NCBI RefSeq assembly: GCF_943908415.1
Contig: NZ_CALTSY010000002.1
Span: 52,331 to 116,330, forward strand
DNA: 64,000 nt
Reading direction: 5' to 3'
DNA from: an uncultured Anaerococcus sp.
GTDB lineage: Bacteria; Bacillota; Clostridia; Tissierellales; Peptoniphilaceae
Below the pieces are notes generated by a model, which saw only the letters and a program-made list of their open reading frames with translations, was not told where the DNA came from and searched no databases. How positions within the stretch are numbered: position 1 is the first letter of the stretch; each line of letters begins with the position of its first letter. The translations under genes and the position numbers were made by a program. Shown piece by piece: positions 36,326 through 44,401 of this stretch.

Positions 36326-36358
36326 TATTGTCTCCTTCTTTTTTCTTTAACAAAGAGA

Positions 36359-36382
36359 AAGGTAGCAAATATTTGCTACCTT
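36359..36382 (-). terminator. Intra-operon hairpin between transporter and sdaAB
   Basis: Perfect 24-base palindrome AAGGTAGCAAAT and its complement. The tail on the minus strand is TTTCTCTTTG, a weak T-tract, so it may only reduce readthrough to sdaAB or protect upstream mRNA. Confidence 0.6.
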
Positions 36383-36411
36383 AATTTTATTTTGCAAAGG
36401 CTATACCAGTT

Positions 36412-37644
36412 TTATTGTGGATTGTTATTAACTGGTATTGGTTTCCAATCTTTATCTTTCCTAATCTTCTTATTGTATATTTTATCAACTGCATTGGCAA
36501 TTGCCACATCTCCTGAGATGTTTGCTGCTGTACCAAAAGAATCTTGGGTTAAATAAAGTGAAATTAGTAAACTTGCCATAGCTGATTCTGGTGATATACC
36601 TACCATTGGCATAAATGGAAGGGCACTCATAACAGCTCCGCCTGGTGCACCTGGTGCTGCTACCATAGCAACTCCTAGAGTAGCTATAAGTGATAGCATA
36701 AGTGGGAATGAGTGAGGCATATTATACATGTATAGGATTGTAAATGTACAACCTGTAATAGTAATCATAGAACCTGGCATGTGCACTGTTGCTCCAAGAG
36801 GAACTACGAAATCAGCTATTTCTCTGCTGACACCGTTATTTGCTGCACATTCTAAGTTTACTGGAATTGTTGCTGCTGATGATTGTGTACCTATAGCTGT
36901 CATGTATCCTTTTATCTCATTTTTTATCATAGCAAAAGGATTTTTGCCAGTATATGAACCAGATATTACAAACATCAATGTTACATATAGCAAGTGAAGA
37001 ATAATAATACAAATGAATATTCTCCAGAATATGCTAAGTACTGCAAATACAGATCCATTATAACTCATTTCTGAGAAGTTACCAAAAATAAAGAATGGTA
37101 GAAGTGGTACTATTGCTTTAGCTAATACTTGGGTTATAATTGCGTTAAATTCGCTAAAAGCTTTATATAAAACTTCTCCGCTATTATTTTTGCGTAACCA
37201 TGATATACAGATACCCATCATAAAAGCAAATATTAAGCCGCTTGTAACATCAAAAAATGGTGTTAAAGGAACTTCGAAGAATGGTTCAAGGTCTGAACCT
37301 TCTGTTGCTATGATAGAGTTTATCTGATCTTGTGTAATAAATTTTGGAAATATATTCCTAGACATGATGTATGATATACTTCCTGCTACAAGTGTTGATA
37401 GATATGATATTAACACTGTAACTCCTAAGAGTTTTCCCGCTCCATCTCCTAGATCTGAAATACCTTTTGTTACAAAGGCTAAGATCATAAGAGGAATGAT
37501 AAATGCTAAAAATGAACCAAAAATACTTGAAAATGTAATGGCTATTCTTATAAACCATTCTGGCATATATCTACCAGCAAGCACACCTAGCAAGATAGCT
37601 AGAAGCATTTTTGGCACTAAGCCAACATTTTTTAAACGTTCCAT
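36412..37644 (-). CDS. DAACS-family sodium:amino acid symporter (probable serine importer)
   Basis: A 410-residue dicarboxylate/amino acid:cation symporter (GltP/SstT fold) with about eight helices and two re-entrant loops. The first loop carries the family serine-rich motif GTQSSAATIPVNLECA near residue 256, and helix 7 the pattern PLGATVHMPGSMI near residue 285. The following two genes encode serine dehydratase, so serine (or threonine) is the probable substrate. Its upstream region has an extended -10 TGTTACAAT near 37730, with a weak -35. Confidence 0.88.
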   Translation of the reverse strand: MERLKNVGLVPKMLLAILLGVLAGRYMPEWFIRIAITFSSIFGSFLAFIIPLMILAFVTKGISDLGDGAGKLLGVTVLISYLSTLVAGSISYIMSRNIFPKFITQDQINSIIATEGSDLEPFFEVPLTPFFDVTSGLIFAFMMGICISWLRKNNSGEVLYKAFSEFNAIITQVLAKAIVPLLPFFIFGNFSEMSYNGSVFAVLSIFWRIFICIIILHLLYVTLMFVISGSYTGKNPFAMIKNEIKGYMTAIGTQSSAATIPVNLECAANNGVSREIADFVVPLGATVHMPGSMITITGCTFTILYMYNMPHSFPLMLSLIATLGVAMVAAPGAPGGAVMSALPFMPMVGISPESAMASLLISLYLTQDSFGTAANISGDVAIANAVDKIYNKKIRKDKDWKPIPVNNNPQ

Positions 37645-37833
37645 AAAAAAATTTTTCTCCTTAAATTAAAAAAACTAAAAGTTAATATGTAAACCTTTGC
37701 CATAATGTATTGTAACACAATTTGTAAAAAAAGAAAATAGTTTCTTTACAATTTTTGAAGAGTTTACTTATACTTATCAATTTTCGTTGATTTTTCAACA
37801 ACTTAAGGATTATATTTTTTTGAAAATTTAAAT

Positions 37834-37860
37834 AAAACCACTATTAGCTAGTGGCTTTAT
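37834..37860 (-). terminator. Terminator of superoxide dismutase gene
   Basis: Stem AAAGCCACTA / TAGTGGTTTT on the minus strand with a short loop, then ATTTAAATTTTC. It starts at the stop codon region of the sod gene. Confidence 0.8.
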
Positions 37861-37863
37861 CTT

Positions 37864-38484
37864 TTATTTACAGCTTCCGCCTTCTTGGTATCTATCTTCT
37901 ACTACATCCCAGTTTACAAGCTTCCACCATTCTTCTAAGTATTTTGGTCTAGCGTTTTGATAATCTAGGTAGTAAGCGTGTTCCCAAACATCATTTCCAA
38001 GTAAAACTTGTTTACCTTCTAGGATAGGGTTATCCTGATTCTTAGTAGATATTACTTCTAATTCATCATCATTTAGAACAAGCCATGCCCATCCTGAACC
38101 AAATTGTCCTTTACCAGCTGTTTCAAATTCTTTTTTAAATTCTTCGAAGGATCCAAATTTTTTATCTATTGCTTCTTTTAAATCTCCAACTGGTTCACTT
38201 GATCCGCCTGGGGTCATAGTTTTCCAAAATATATTGTGGTTTAAAACTCCTCCAAGATTATTGATAAGTTTTTGTTTTTTGTCTTCATCATCTGTAATAT
38301 TATCAATATCTTTTAATAGGCATTTTGGACATTCTTTTTCTTCATAATCTGTACCTTCTAAAAGCTCATTAGCTGTGTTTACATAAGCTTGGTGATGCTT
38401 ATCATGATGGAAGGTCATAGTTTGCTTAGAAATAACTGGTTCTAGTGCATTGTATTCATATGGTAATTGCATTAGTGTTAACAT
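37864..38484 (-). CDS. Fe/Mn superoxide dismutase with CPKC loop
   Basis: A 206-residue Fe/Mn superoxide dismutase. Metal ligands are visible in FHHDKHHQAY (His), LNHNIFW (His) and DVWEHAYYLDY (Asp and His). It removes superoxide, important for an anaerobe meeting air. Unusual are a CPKC pair in the loop after the first helices (near residue 52-55) and another cysteine three residues from the C-terminus. Start ATG 38484 follows GGAG by 8 bases. A Fur-like operator overlaps the promoter. Confidence 0.94.
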   Translation of the reverse strand: MLTLMQLPYEYNALEPVISKQTMTFHHDKHHQAYVNTANELLEGTDYEEKECPKCLLKDIDNITDDEDKKQKLINNLGGVLNHNIFWKTMTPGGSSEPVGDLKEAIDKKFGSFEEFKKEFETAGKGQFGSGWAWLVLNDDELEVISTKNQDNPILEGKQVLLGNDVWEHAYYLDYQNARPKYLEEWWKLVNWDVVEDRYQEGGSCK

Positions 38485-38543
38485 ATTATAAACTCCTTAG
38501 GATTAAATTTGTTTAAAACTAGGCTATCTGCCTTAGCGATATA

Positions 38544-38577
38544 ATTATACCAGATATTGATAATAAATATCAATATC
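38544..38577 (-). promoter_or_regulatory. sod promoter with Fur-like operator
   Basis: Minus-strand TTGATA (38573-38568), 18-base spacer, TATAAT (38549-38544). A perfect inverted repeat GATATTGATA-N5-TATCAATATC (38553-38577) covers the -35 and spacer. It closely resembles Fur/PerR-family boxes and would repress when occupied. Confidence 0.8.
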
Positions 38578-38587
38578 ATTTATACAT

Positions 38588-39034
38588 CTATTTTTGATTA
38601 CTAAAACTTACCAAGGCTGTTGCTTCATAGATAAGAACAAGCTCTCCACTAGGATCATAGGCAGTAAGTTTTTGGCTTATAAAGCCATCCCTTCCCTCTT
38701 TTCTTACTTTTTTTCCTACAGTCTCTACTTTAATGTCATAAATAGTGTCTGGATAAATTGGTTTTATCCATCTAGCTTGGTCGACAGAAACTCCAGCTAC
38801 TACACCCTCAGCATCAATTCCAGTTTTTACCCATTGAGCCCAAAAAGCCATGTTAGCAAAGGAGCCGGATGCAATTATTCTCCCAAATCTAGATTCTGCT
38901 GCTGCCTTTTTATCTATATGAATAGATCTTGGATCAAATTTTTCGGCATATTCTATAATTTCTTCTTCTGTAAAGGAAATAGATTCTATTTCTTCATCGA
39001 AAACCTGTCCTACTTTATAATCTTCAAAATACAT
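38588..39034 (-). CDS. MaoC-like dehydratase
   Basis: A 148-residue hot-dog-fold protein of the MaoC/R-hydratase type. Hydratase motif region KFDPRSIHIDKKAAAESRFG near residue 33-52 with catalytic Asp/His, and ASGSFANMAF near 56. Such proteins hydrate enoyl-CoA esters or act as (3R)-hydroxyacyl dehydratases. No fatty-acid gene is next to it. Own start after a short spacer; function beyond the fold is unknown. Confidence 0.85.
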   Translation of the reverse strand: MYFEDYKVGQVFDEEIESISFTEEEIIEYAEKFDPRSIHIDKKAAAESRFGRIIASGSFANMAFWAQWVKTGIDAEGVVAGVSVDQARWIKPIYPDTIYDIKVETVGKKVRKEGRDGFISQKLTAYDPSGELVLIYEATALVSFSNQK

Positions 39035-39166
39035 ATTAACCTCATTTCTTCTAACATTTCTTATACCCTAGCTTGCTAATAAATAACTATATATTTTTAT
39101 AAGATAAATTCATTATATCGATTACTTAATTTTTAAGTATCTATAGTTACAAGATAAAGATTAACT

Positions 39167-39210
39167 AAACTAGGACGAACTCCATATTTATATGAAGTTT
39201 GTCCTAGTTT
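39167..39210. terminator. Bidirectional-looking terminator
   Basis: AAACTAGGACGAACTCCATA pairs with its near-complement ending at 39210 across a very short loop. It lies between the MaoC promoter region and the end of the MalY gene and terminates the latter on the minus strand. Confidence 0.85.
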
Positions 39211-39223
39211 ATAAATCTATTAT

Positions 39224-40429
39224 TTAATTCTTTTTATCAATAGCATCAGCCATTCTATTTAAGCCTTCTTCTAAGTAAAAACGTGGGCAGGCTATGTTTA
39301 GCCTAACCATTCTATTAGCATTATCTACAAAAGCCTTGTCAGCTTCTATTAAAACTCCAGCTTCTTTTGCAAAGAATAGTTCCAGATTTTCATCTTTTTC
39401 AAAATATTTACTAAAGTCCACCCAGGCTAGATAGGTAGTCTCTGATTGTGTTACTATTGCATCAGCTAAATTATCTTCAAGAAAATTATTTAAGAATTTA
39501 AAATTTTCATCTAAATATTTATTACATTCCAAAAGCCATTGATCAGCTTTAGTATAAGCTGCTATAGTAGCTTCATGACTTAAAGGGTTTACACTATTAC
39601 CACTATCAAATAACCACTTTTCTTTAAGTTCTTCATTTCTAATTAAGATAGATGACTGGGCTAATCCTGCTATATTAAAGGATTTGCTAGCTGACATACA
39701 AGTTATAATCTTATCATAATCATCCATAATCTTAGCTAGTGGTATATGTTTTGCTGTATTCTCTCTTCTTAAGTCACAGTGTATCTCATCAGATATAACC
39801 CATAGGTCATACTTTCTTATTAAGTCTGCTATCCTTGTAAGTTCTTCCTTGCTCCATGCCCTACCTGTTGGATTGTGAGGATTGCATAAGATAAATAATT
39901 TTACATCATCTCGCTTCATCTTTTCTTCTAAGTCTTCAAAGTCGAGATTATAATAACCATCCTCATCTTTTATTAGATCACTCTTTACATATTCCTTATT
40001 GTTTTTTACACAAGCTGCAGCAAATTGTCCATAGGATGGTGTAGTAAACAAAACTTTTTCTCCATCATTTAGAGTATAAGATATTATTCTTTTAATGGCT
40101 GGCACTACTCCATTTGAAATCATGAGATCATCTTTATTAAAATCAAAATCATACATTTTCTTGCACCAAGAGCTTAGGGCATCATATAATCTAGAATCTG
40201 AATTTTGAGTATATCCCAAAATTTGCTTATCAAGCCTTGCTCTTATGGCATCCAATATTTCAGGAGCTACTCCAAATTCCATATCCGCTACCCATAAGTG
40301 AATAAAGTCTTCATCCTTATAAGGTAAGACTAGGGAATCATCTGCATGAAAAATATATTGCTTATAACCTTCTAGTTTCATGGCATTTGTGCCTGACCTA
40401 TCAATTACTTGATCAAAATTGTATTTCAT
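39224..40429 (-). CDS. MalY/PatB-type aminotransferase (putative cystathionine beta-lyase)
   Basis: A 401-residue PLP fold-type I enzyme. The MalY/PatB group pattern is visible: LWVADMEFGVAPEILDAI near residue 46, ILCNPHNPTGRAWSKEEL near 180, VISDEIHCDLRR near 215 and the PLP lysine in MSASKSFNIAGL near 250. Members cleave C-S bonds (cystathionine or cysteine conjugates). Alone on its transcript. Substrate is not deducible from sequence. Confidence 0.88.
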   Translation of the reverse strand: MKYNFDQVIDRSGTNAMKLEGYKQYIFHADDSLVLPYKDEDFIHLWVADMEFGVAPEILDAIRARLDKQILGYTQNSDSRLYDALSSWCKKMYDFDFNKDDLMISNGVVPAIKRIISYTLNDGEKVLFTTPSYGQFAAACVKNNKEYVKSDLIKDEDGYYNLDFEDLEEKMKRDDVKLFILCNPHNPTGRAWSKEELTRIADLIRKYDLWVISDEIHCDLRRENTAKHIPLAKIMDDYDKIITCMSASKSFNIAGLAQSSILIRNEELKEKWLFDSGNSVNPLSHEATIAAYTKADQWLLECNKYLDENFKFLNNFLEDNLADAIVTQSETTYLAWVDFSKYFEKDENLELFFAKEAGVLIEADKAFVDNANRMVRLNIACPRFYLEEGLNRMADAIDKKN

Positions 40430-40562
40430 CTTATCTCCTTATTATTAATTGCTGGTTAATCATTGATATAATCTAATCTTATGCCTTTATTTTATAATAG
40501 CTCTATCTATTATTCAAATCTACTTAATGGCTTTCTAAAGGATTGGAATAATTAAGCATATA

Positions 40563-40584
40563 AAAAAGCACCCTTAGGATGCTT
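40563..40584 (-). terminator. Terminator overlapping tlpA-like stop codon
   Basis: On the minus strand AAAGCATCC-TAAG-GGTGCTTTT followed by TTTAT. The stop codon TAA is in the loop, so the stem begins inside the last coding codons. Confidence 0.88.
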
Positions 40585-41254
40585 TCGAACTTTCTATAGC
40601 CTTATCTATATTATCTTTTAATTTATCTTTTTGTTCTTCTTGAATAAGTGTTCCTTCAACAGGATCTCCTATGATATTTCCGTTCTTATCTACTACTATT
40701 GTTGTTGGATATACGAAAATTCCTTCTAGATATTCTTTCATCTCTCCCTCATAGTCGACTGCTAATGCCTTATATGTAGGATTTTTATCCTTGATGATCC
40801 TATCATAAGATTCTTTTGTTGACTCATCGTAGTTTACATCTGTACACATGGATACAAAGTCTACCCCATCTTCTTTTTTTAGTTCATCTGCTAGGTCATT
40901 AAGCTCATCCATCTCCTCTATACATGCTGAGCATCCTGTAAACCATAGGTTTATGACAGTTGCATCATTTTTTGATATATCTTCATTTGAGAATGGATTT
41001 CCATCTTGATCTTTTGCTGTAAATTCTGGAAGTTTTTTATCACTTGTCTTTTCATCGCTCGTTTCTGTCTTAGAATCTTCCTTTTGATCTTCAGATTCAT
41101 CTTTCTTAGCTTCTTTTGCTGGTAGTTCTTCTTTACTTTCTACTTTGTTCTTTGCATCATCCATCGATGAATCATCTGTCTTTTGATTTGTTCCACAGGC
41201 TACCAGACTAAGACTTAGTAACATTAGTAGATACATTTTGTTTGTATTTCTCAT
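40574..41254 (-). CDS. TlpA-like thioredoxin-fold lipoprotein
   Basis: 226 residues from ATG 41254, which follows AAAGGAG; the ORF extends 30 codons upstream into the preceding gene but that start has no ribosome site. A signal peptide ends in the lipobox SLVAC. A very acidic, Lys/Asp/Ser-rich linker (about residues 25-75) leads to a TlpA/redoxin domain with the redox motif TGCSACIEE. It is a membrane-anchored extracytoplasmic thiol-disulfide reductase. Its gene overlaps the upstream membrane [4Fe-4S] protein by 47 bases; the latter probably supplies electrons. Confidence 0.9.
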   Translation of the reverse strand: MRNTNKMYLLMLLSLSLVACGTNQKTDDSSMDDAKNKVESKEELPAKEAKKDESEDQKEDSKTETSDEKTSDKKLPEFTAKDQDGNPFSNEDISKNDATVINLWFTGCSACIEEMDELNDLADELKKEDGVDFVSMCTDVNYDESTKESYDRIIKDKNPTYKALAVDYEGEMKEYLEGIFVYPTTIVVDKNGNIIGDPVEGTLIQEEQKDKLKDNIDKAIESSKAS

Positions 41255-42101
41255 TTTCTCTCCTTTGTATAAAAGAGGAAGATATGGCGTTTGTAGGACA
41301 TGCTTTAGTGCATTCATGACATCTAATACATTCCAAGTGAGCATTGTTTTCTCTAATATCTACATCCATCTTACAAACTTTTGAGCATTTGCCACAATCG
41401 ATACACTTACTTTTATTCACGTTCATTTGATAGAAGGAGTATTTATTAAAAAATGAATAAAAGGCACCTAGAGGACAAATCCACTTGCAAAATGGTCTAT
41501 AAAAAATAATAGACAATACCATTGTAGTTATTAAAATAGCTAACTTTAAATTAAAAAGTTTGCCTAAAGCTAGCCTTAATGAAGGGTTTTTGATAGCTAA
41601 TGGTATAGCTCCTTGGATAATTCCTTGAGGGCAAATATACTTGCAAAAGTAGGGAGGAATTACTTCATATTTGCCTCTCATAACAAATGCTAAAGCTAAA
41701 ATTAGTAAAAAGAGGATGGCATATTTTATGAGTCTAAGAGGCCATAAGCTCTTGCTAGAAAATTTTTTGGTCGGAATCTTATTAAGTAAATCTTGAAACC
41801 AACCCATTGGACATAAAAATCCACATATCAATCTACCTAGCATTACTCCAAAAAATGCCATTATGCCAAATACATAATATGAAAACCTGTATTTCTTAGA
41901 GCCCATTACAGCTTGAAGCGATCCTATAGGACAAGATCCTGCTGCTCCTGGACAAGAATAACAGTTTAGTCCAGGTAGGCAAACTTTCTTGCTGGGTCCA
42001 CTATAAATTTTGCCTTTAAAAAAGTTTGGTATATGTAAATTATAGGCTAGAGCTACTAGGGCTTGGATATTGTTTCTTGATAATTTTCTAAATTTATCCA
42101 A
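41208..42101 (-). CDS. Membrane-bound 4Fe-4S protein (NapH/YccM-like)
   Basis: A 297-residue membrane protein with about five to six hydrophobic helices. In the membrane part are paired CP motifs (GFLCPMGWFQD, YICPQGIIQG, WICPLGAFY), typical of NapH/YccM-like quinol-side electron carriers. The C-terminal ~60 residues hold a double ferredoxin domain: CIDCGKCSKVCKMD and CIRCHECTKACPTNA. It likely moves electrons across the membrane to the extracytoplasmic TlpA lipoprotein. An N-terminal CLPGLNCYSCPGAAGSCP cysteine cluster is also typical. It overlaps the 48-aa CXXC gene by 8 bases. Confidence 0.88.
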   Translation of the reverse strand: MDKFRKLSRNNIQALVALAYNLHIPNFFKGKIYSGPSKKVCLPGLNCYSCPGAAGSCPIGSLQAVMGSKKYRFSYYVFGIMAFFGVMLGRLICGFLCPMGWFQDLLNKIPTKKFSSKSLWPLRLIKYAILFLLILALAFVMRGKYEVIPPYFCKYICPQGIIQGAIPLAIKNPSLRLALGKLFNLKLAILITTMVLSIIFYRPFCKWICPLGAFYSFFNKYSFYQMNVNKSKCIDCGKCSKVCKMDVDIRENNAHLECIRCHECTKACPTNAISSSFIQRRENEKYKQNVSTNVTKS

Positions 42102-42240
42102 TTCCTATACACTCCAAACATAGATTTATAGCCTTGGTAAATACAGTATTTACTTCTCCCCTATATGCTCCATATACCATAAAGCAAAGGGATGTGACCA
42201 ATATGATTTGGCTTATAACTTTTTTGTCCTTTTTCGTCAT
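42094..42240 (-). CDS. Small CXXC membrane protein (CD1871A family)
   Basis: A 48-residue protein, shorter than usual gene-calling cut-offs: ATG 42240 to TAA 42094. One predicted transmembrane helix (about residues 8-27) is followed by a short tail ending NLCLECIGIG, with a CxxC pair. This matches the clostridial CD1871A family of CXXC motif proteins, which are found next to thioredoxin-like genes. It overlaps the 4Fe-4S membrane protein gene by 8 bases. Probable role: thiol relay in the same redox chain; inference. Translated codon by codon from sequence. Confidence 0.8.
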   Translation of the reverse strand: MTKKDKKVISQIILVTSLCFMVYGAYRGEVNTVFTKAINLCLECIGIG

Positions 42241-42287
42241 ATCTTTACCTCGTAAGTAATAATAGCAAATAAATTATTAATTTTATG

Positions 42288-43400
42288 TTAAGTAAGTGGA
42301 AAGATTAATGAAAATTTGCTTCCACAAGGTTCATTGTCTGATACTAAAATCTTAGCACCTAAACTATCAGCTATTTGCTTAGATAAGGAAAGGCCTATAC
42401 CAAATCCTTCTTTATGTCTAGAATTATCAGCTTGATAAAAGAGATCAAAAATCTTATCCTTTTCTTCATTTGTCATACCTACACCATTATCAGAAACTTC
42501 TATAAGAACCTTATCCTTTTCTTTTCTAGTATCTATCTTTATAAAACCATTATCTACATTGTATTTTATAGAATTTTCGATGATATTAAATAATAATCTC
42601 TGCAGCAATGCATCATCAGTATTCATACATATCTCATCATCTTTTTTAAAGTGTATTTTTAGGTTTTTGCTAGCTATTTTGTCCTCTAAGTCAAATAATA
42701 TTTCTTCTATAAGTGAGCCTATGCAAACTTCACTTAGATTTAAATCTTGTTTTTTAGAAAACATTAGGACAGACTCTATAAGATTTTTTAGCTTTTCTAG
42801 ATTATCATCTATCTTTTCAGCAAAGACTTGGGCATCAGGGTCCTTATTCTTACGCTTAAATACATCTACTTGAGCTTTCATGATTGCAACAGGTGTTCTT
42901 AGCTCATGGGCTACATTAGCCGAAAAATCTTTTTGTCTCCTATAATCTTTATATATACGATCCATAAGGGAGTTAAAACTTTGAGATAGGTCTACAATTT
43001 CACTAGATCCTTCCTCTAGAAGTAAATTATCTGTGAAGGTTTCTGGCTTATCTATATCAACTCCGACAATTCTTTTTTGAAGGCTCCTTAAGGGCGCTAG
43101 CATCTTTGAAATAATCAAGGCAAATATCATAGATCCTATTACAATTACAAGACCTGTTACTAGAAAAGTATATATCTTAAAATCAGATGTAGATTGCAGG
43201 TGGGCATTATTTACAGTTACTACGACAGAATTCCTATATTCTGGCATGTATCTTTCAATCTGGTAAAGCATCTGCTCAGTCATCTGTATCTGCTTTTGAT
43301 TTATCATATAATTTGTAATCGATAGCATAGCTACAAATATGATTACAACAGCAACTATGAGCTTAAATACTATAGATTGGTAAAATTTTTCATTCTGCAT
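42288..43400 (-). CDS. Sensor histidine kinase (redox operon)
   Basis: A 370-residue kinase. TM helices near residues 9-28 and 75-97 enclose a short extracytoplasmic sensor of about 45 residues. HAMP region near 98-150, HisKA domain with NVAHELRTPVAIMKAQ, and HATPase domain with IIENSIKYN, VSDNGVGMT and GFGIGLSLS follow. It overlaps the regulator gene by 11 bases. The next gene downstream (47 bases) is the CXXC protein, so the pair likely governs the redox genes. Confidence 0.9.
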   Translation of the reverse strand: MQNEKFYQSIVFKLIVAVVIIFVAMLSITNYMINQKQIQMTEQMLYQIERYMPEYRNSVVVTVNNAHLQSTSDFKIYTFLVTGLVIVIGSMIFALIISKMLAPLRSLQKRIVGVDIDKPETFTDNLLLEEGSSEIVDLSQSFNSLMDRIYKDYRRQKDFSANVAHELRTPVAIMKAQVDVFKRKNKDPDAQVFAEKIDDNLEKLKNLIESVLMFSKKQDLNLSEVCIGSLIEEILFDLEDKIASKNLKIHFKKDDEICMNTDDALLQRLLFNIIENSIKYNVDNGFIKIDTRKEKDKVLIEVSDNGVGMTNEEKDKIFDLFYQADNSRHKEGFGIGLSLSKQIADSLGAKILVSDNEPCGSKFSLIFPLT

Positions 43401-44061
43401 AGATTCTATAGCCCTTGCCTATTACATTTTCAATCTTATTTTCTCCACTAGCTTCTTTTATCTTCTTCCTTAGAGACGACATATGAACTCTCACAGAATT
43501 TGAAAATCCATCCGCATTAGAATCCCAAACATGGTCGATTAGCTCCTCACTTGATACATATTTCTCCCTATTTAAAAACAAGTATTCCAATATCCCTGTC
43601 TCCTTAAGGGTTAGATTGAGCTTCTTATCTCCTATATAGGCTTCACGAGTAGTAGTATCGAATTTCATACCACAAGCTTCTAAAATATTAGACTCTGTAA
43701 GAGACTTGCGGCGTAAAAGTGCACGCATCCTAGCATCAAGTTCCTTTAAATCAAAGGGTTTGATCATATAATCATTGGCGCCATTATCTAGACCCTTAAC
43801 CCTATCATCTATATCACTTCTTGCTGTAAGCATTATTATATTAACCTCTTGGTTAAACTTACGAATCTCTTCTAATACTTCAAAACCATCTTTTTTAGGT
43901 AAGTTTATGTCTAAAACTATAACATCATAGTCTTCAACATAAGCTATATCAATAGCCTCTTCGCCATCATAGGCCTTATCTACAGCATAACCATACATGG
44001 TTAAACCTTCTGCTAATAAATCTATTAAATCTAAATCGTCTTCTACAACTAAAACACGCAT
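43390..44061 (-). CDS. OmpR-family response regulator (redox operon)
   Basis: 223 residues from ATG 44061. An in-frame ATG four codons upstream contains GGAGG of the ribosome site within its own coding sequence, so the downstream ATG is the likely start. Receiver domain with phosphorylation site Asp51 in VLDINLPK and a winged-helix domain with LTLKETGILEYLFLN and VRVHMSSLRKKIKE. Pairs with the kinase gene overlapping by 11 bases. Regulated genes are not proven; nearest candidates are the downstream redox genes. Confidence 0.92.
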   Translation of the reverse strand: MRVLVVEDDLDLIDLLAEGLTMYGYAVDKAYDGEEAIDIAYVEDYDVIVLDINLPKKDGFEVLEEIRKFNQEVNIIMLTARSDIDDRVKGLDNGANDYMIKPFDLKELDARMRALLRRKSLTESNILEACGMKFDTTTREAYIGDKKLNLTLKETGILEYLFLNREKYVSSEELIDHVWDSNADGFSNSVRVHMSSLRKKIKEASGENKIENVIGKGYRIYAE

Positions 44062-44228
44062 ATTATCCTCCATTTTTGATAATTATATTATAAATTTTGT
44101 TAAATTTACATAAAAAGACTAGCATAATCCAGTCATTAGACAGGTCCTAGCCAAAACATCTTTTAATAAAGTTTGTGAAACAAACTTACTACTCTATTTT
44201 TAAAAGGACATTGCCAAGCAATTCCTAC
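44062..44228. other. Intergenic, nothing recognised
   Basis: AT-rich sequence upstream of the regulator gene. A TATAAT-like -10 exists near 44080-44085 on the minus strand but its -35 is weak. No RNA gene or ORF is supported. Confidence 0.4.
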
Positions 44229-44334
44229 TAAATGCTCCCTGCAAGGGTCGTTTGTAGGGGGTTGCGGAATGGGGGTCTAAGGGGAAACCGGCGGGGAGAA
44301 TCGAACCCCCTTGGGTTTCCCCCTTTGGCGAAGT
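44229..44334. repeat. GC-rich inverted-repeat island
   Basis: About 105 bases with strikingly high G/C content in an AT-rich background. A strong outer stem GGGGAAACC / GGGTTTCCCC (44281-44289, 44315-44324) encloses an inner GGGG/CCCC hairpin whose minus-strand loop reads GGTTCGATTC, like a tRNA T-arm. An upstream CCCTGCAAGGG hairpin also occurs. Base composition suggests foreign origin; it may be a mobile repeat or RNA gene remnant. Confidence 0.5.
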
Positions 44335-44401
44335 ATAAAACTAAGATAATTTAGAAAATTTAACTATAAAAATTTCTGTTTCTAAAAAATTGTATATATA
44401 A

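Noticed and set aside
44062..44073. Upstream ATG of the second response regulator.
   Set aside because: Its first codons contain the GGAGG that serves ATG 44061, and the receiver domain begins at the later start.
44281..44324. A tRNA gene on the minus strand, because of the T-arm-like GGTTCGATTC.
   Set aside because: No D-arm, anticodon arm or CCA end could be placed; the flanking stems do not make a cloverleaf.
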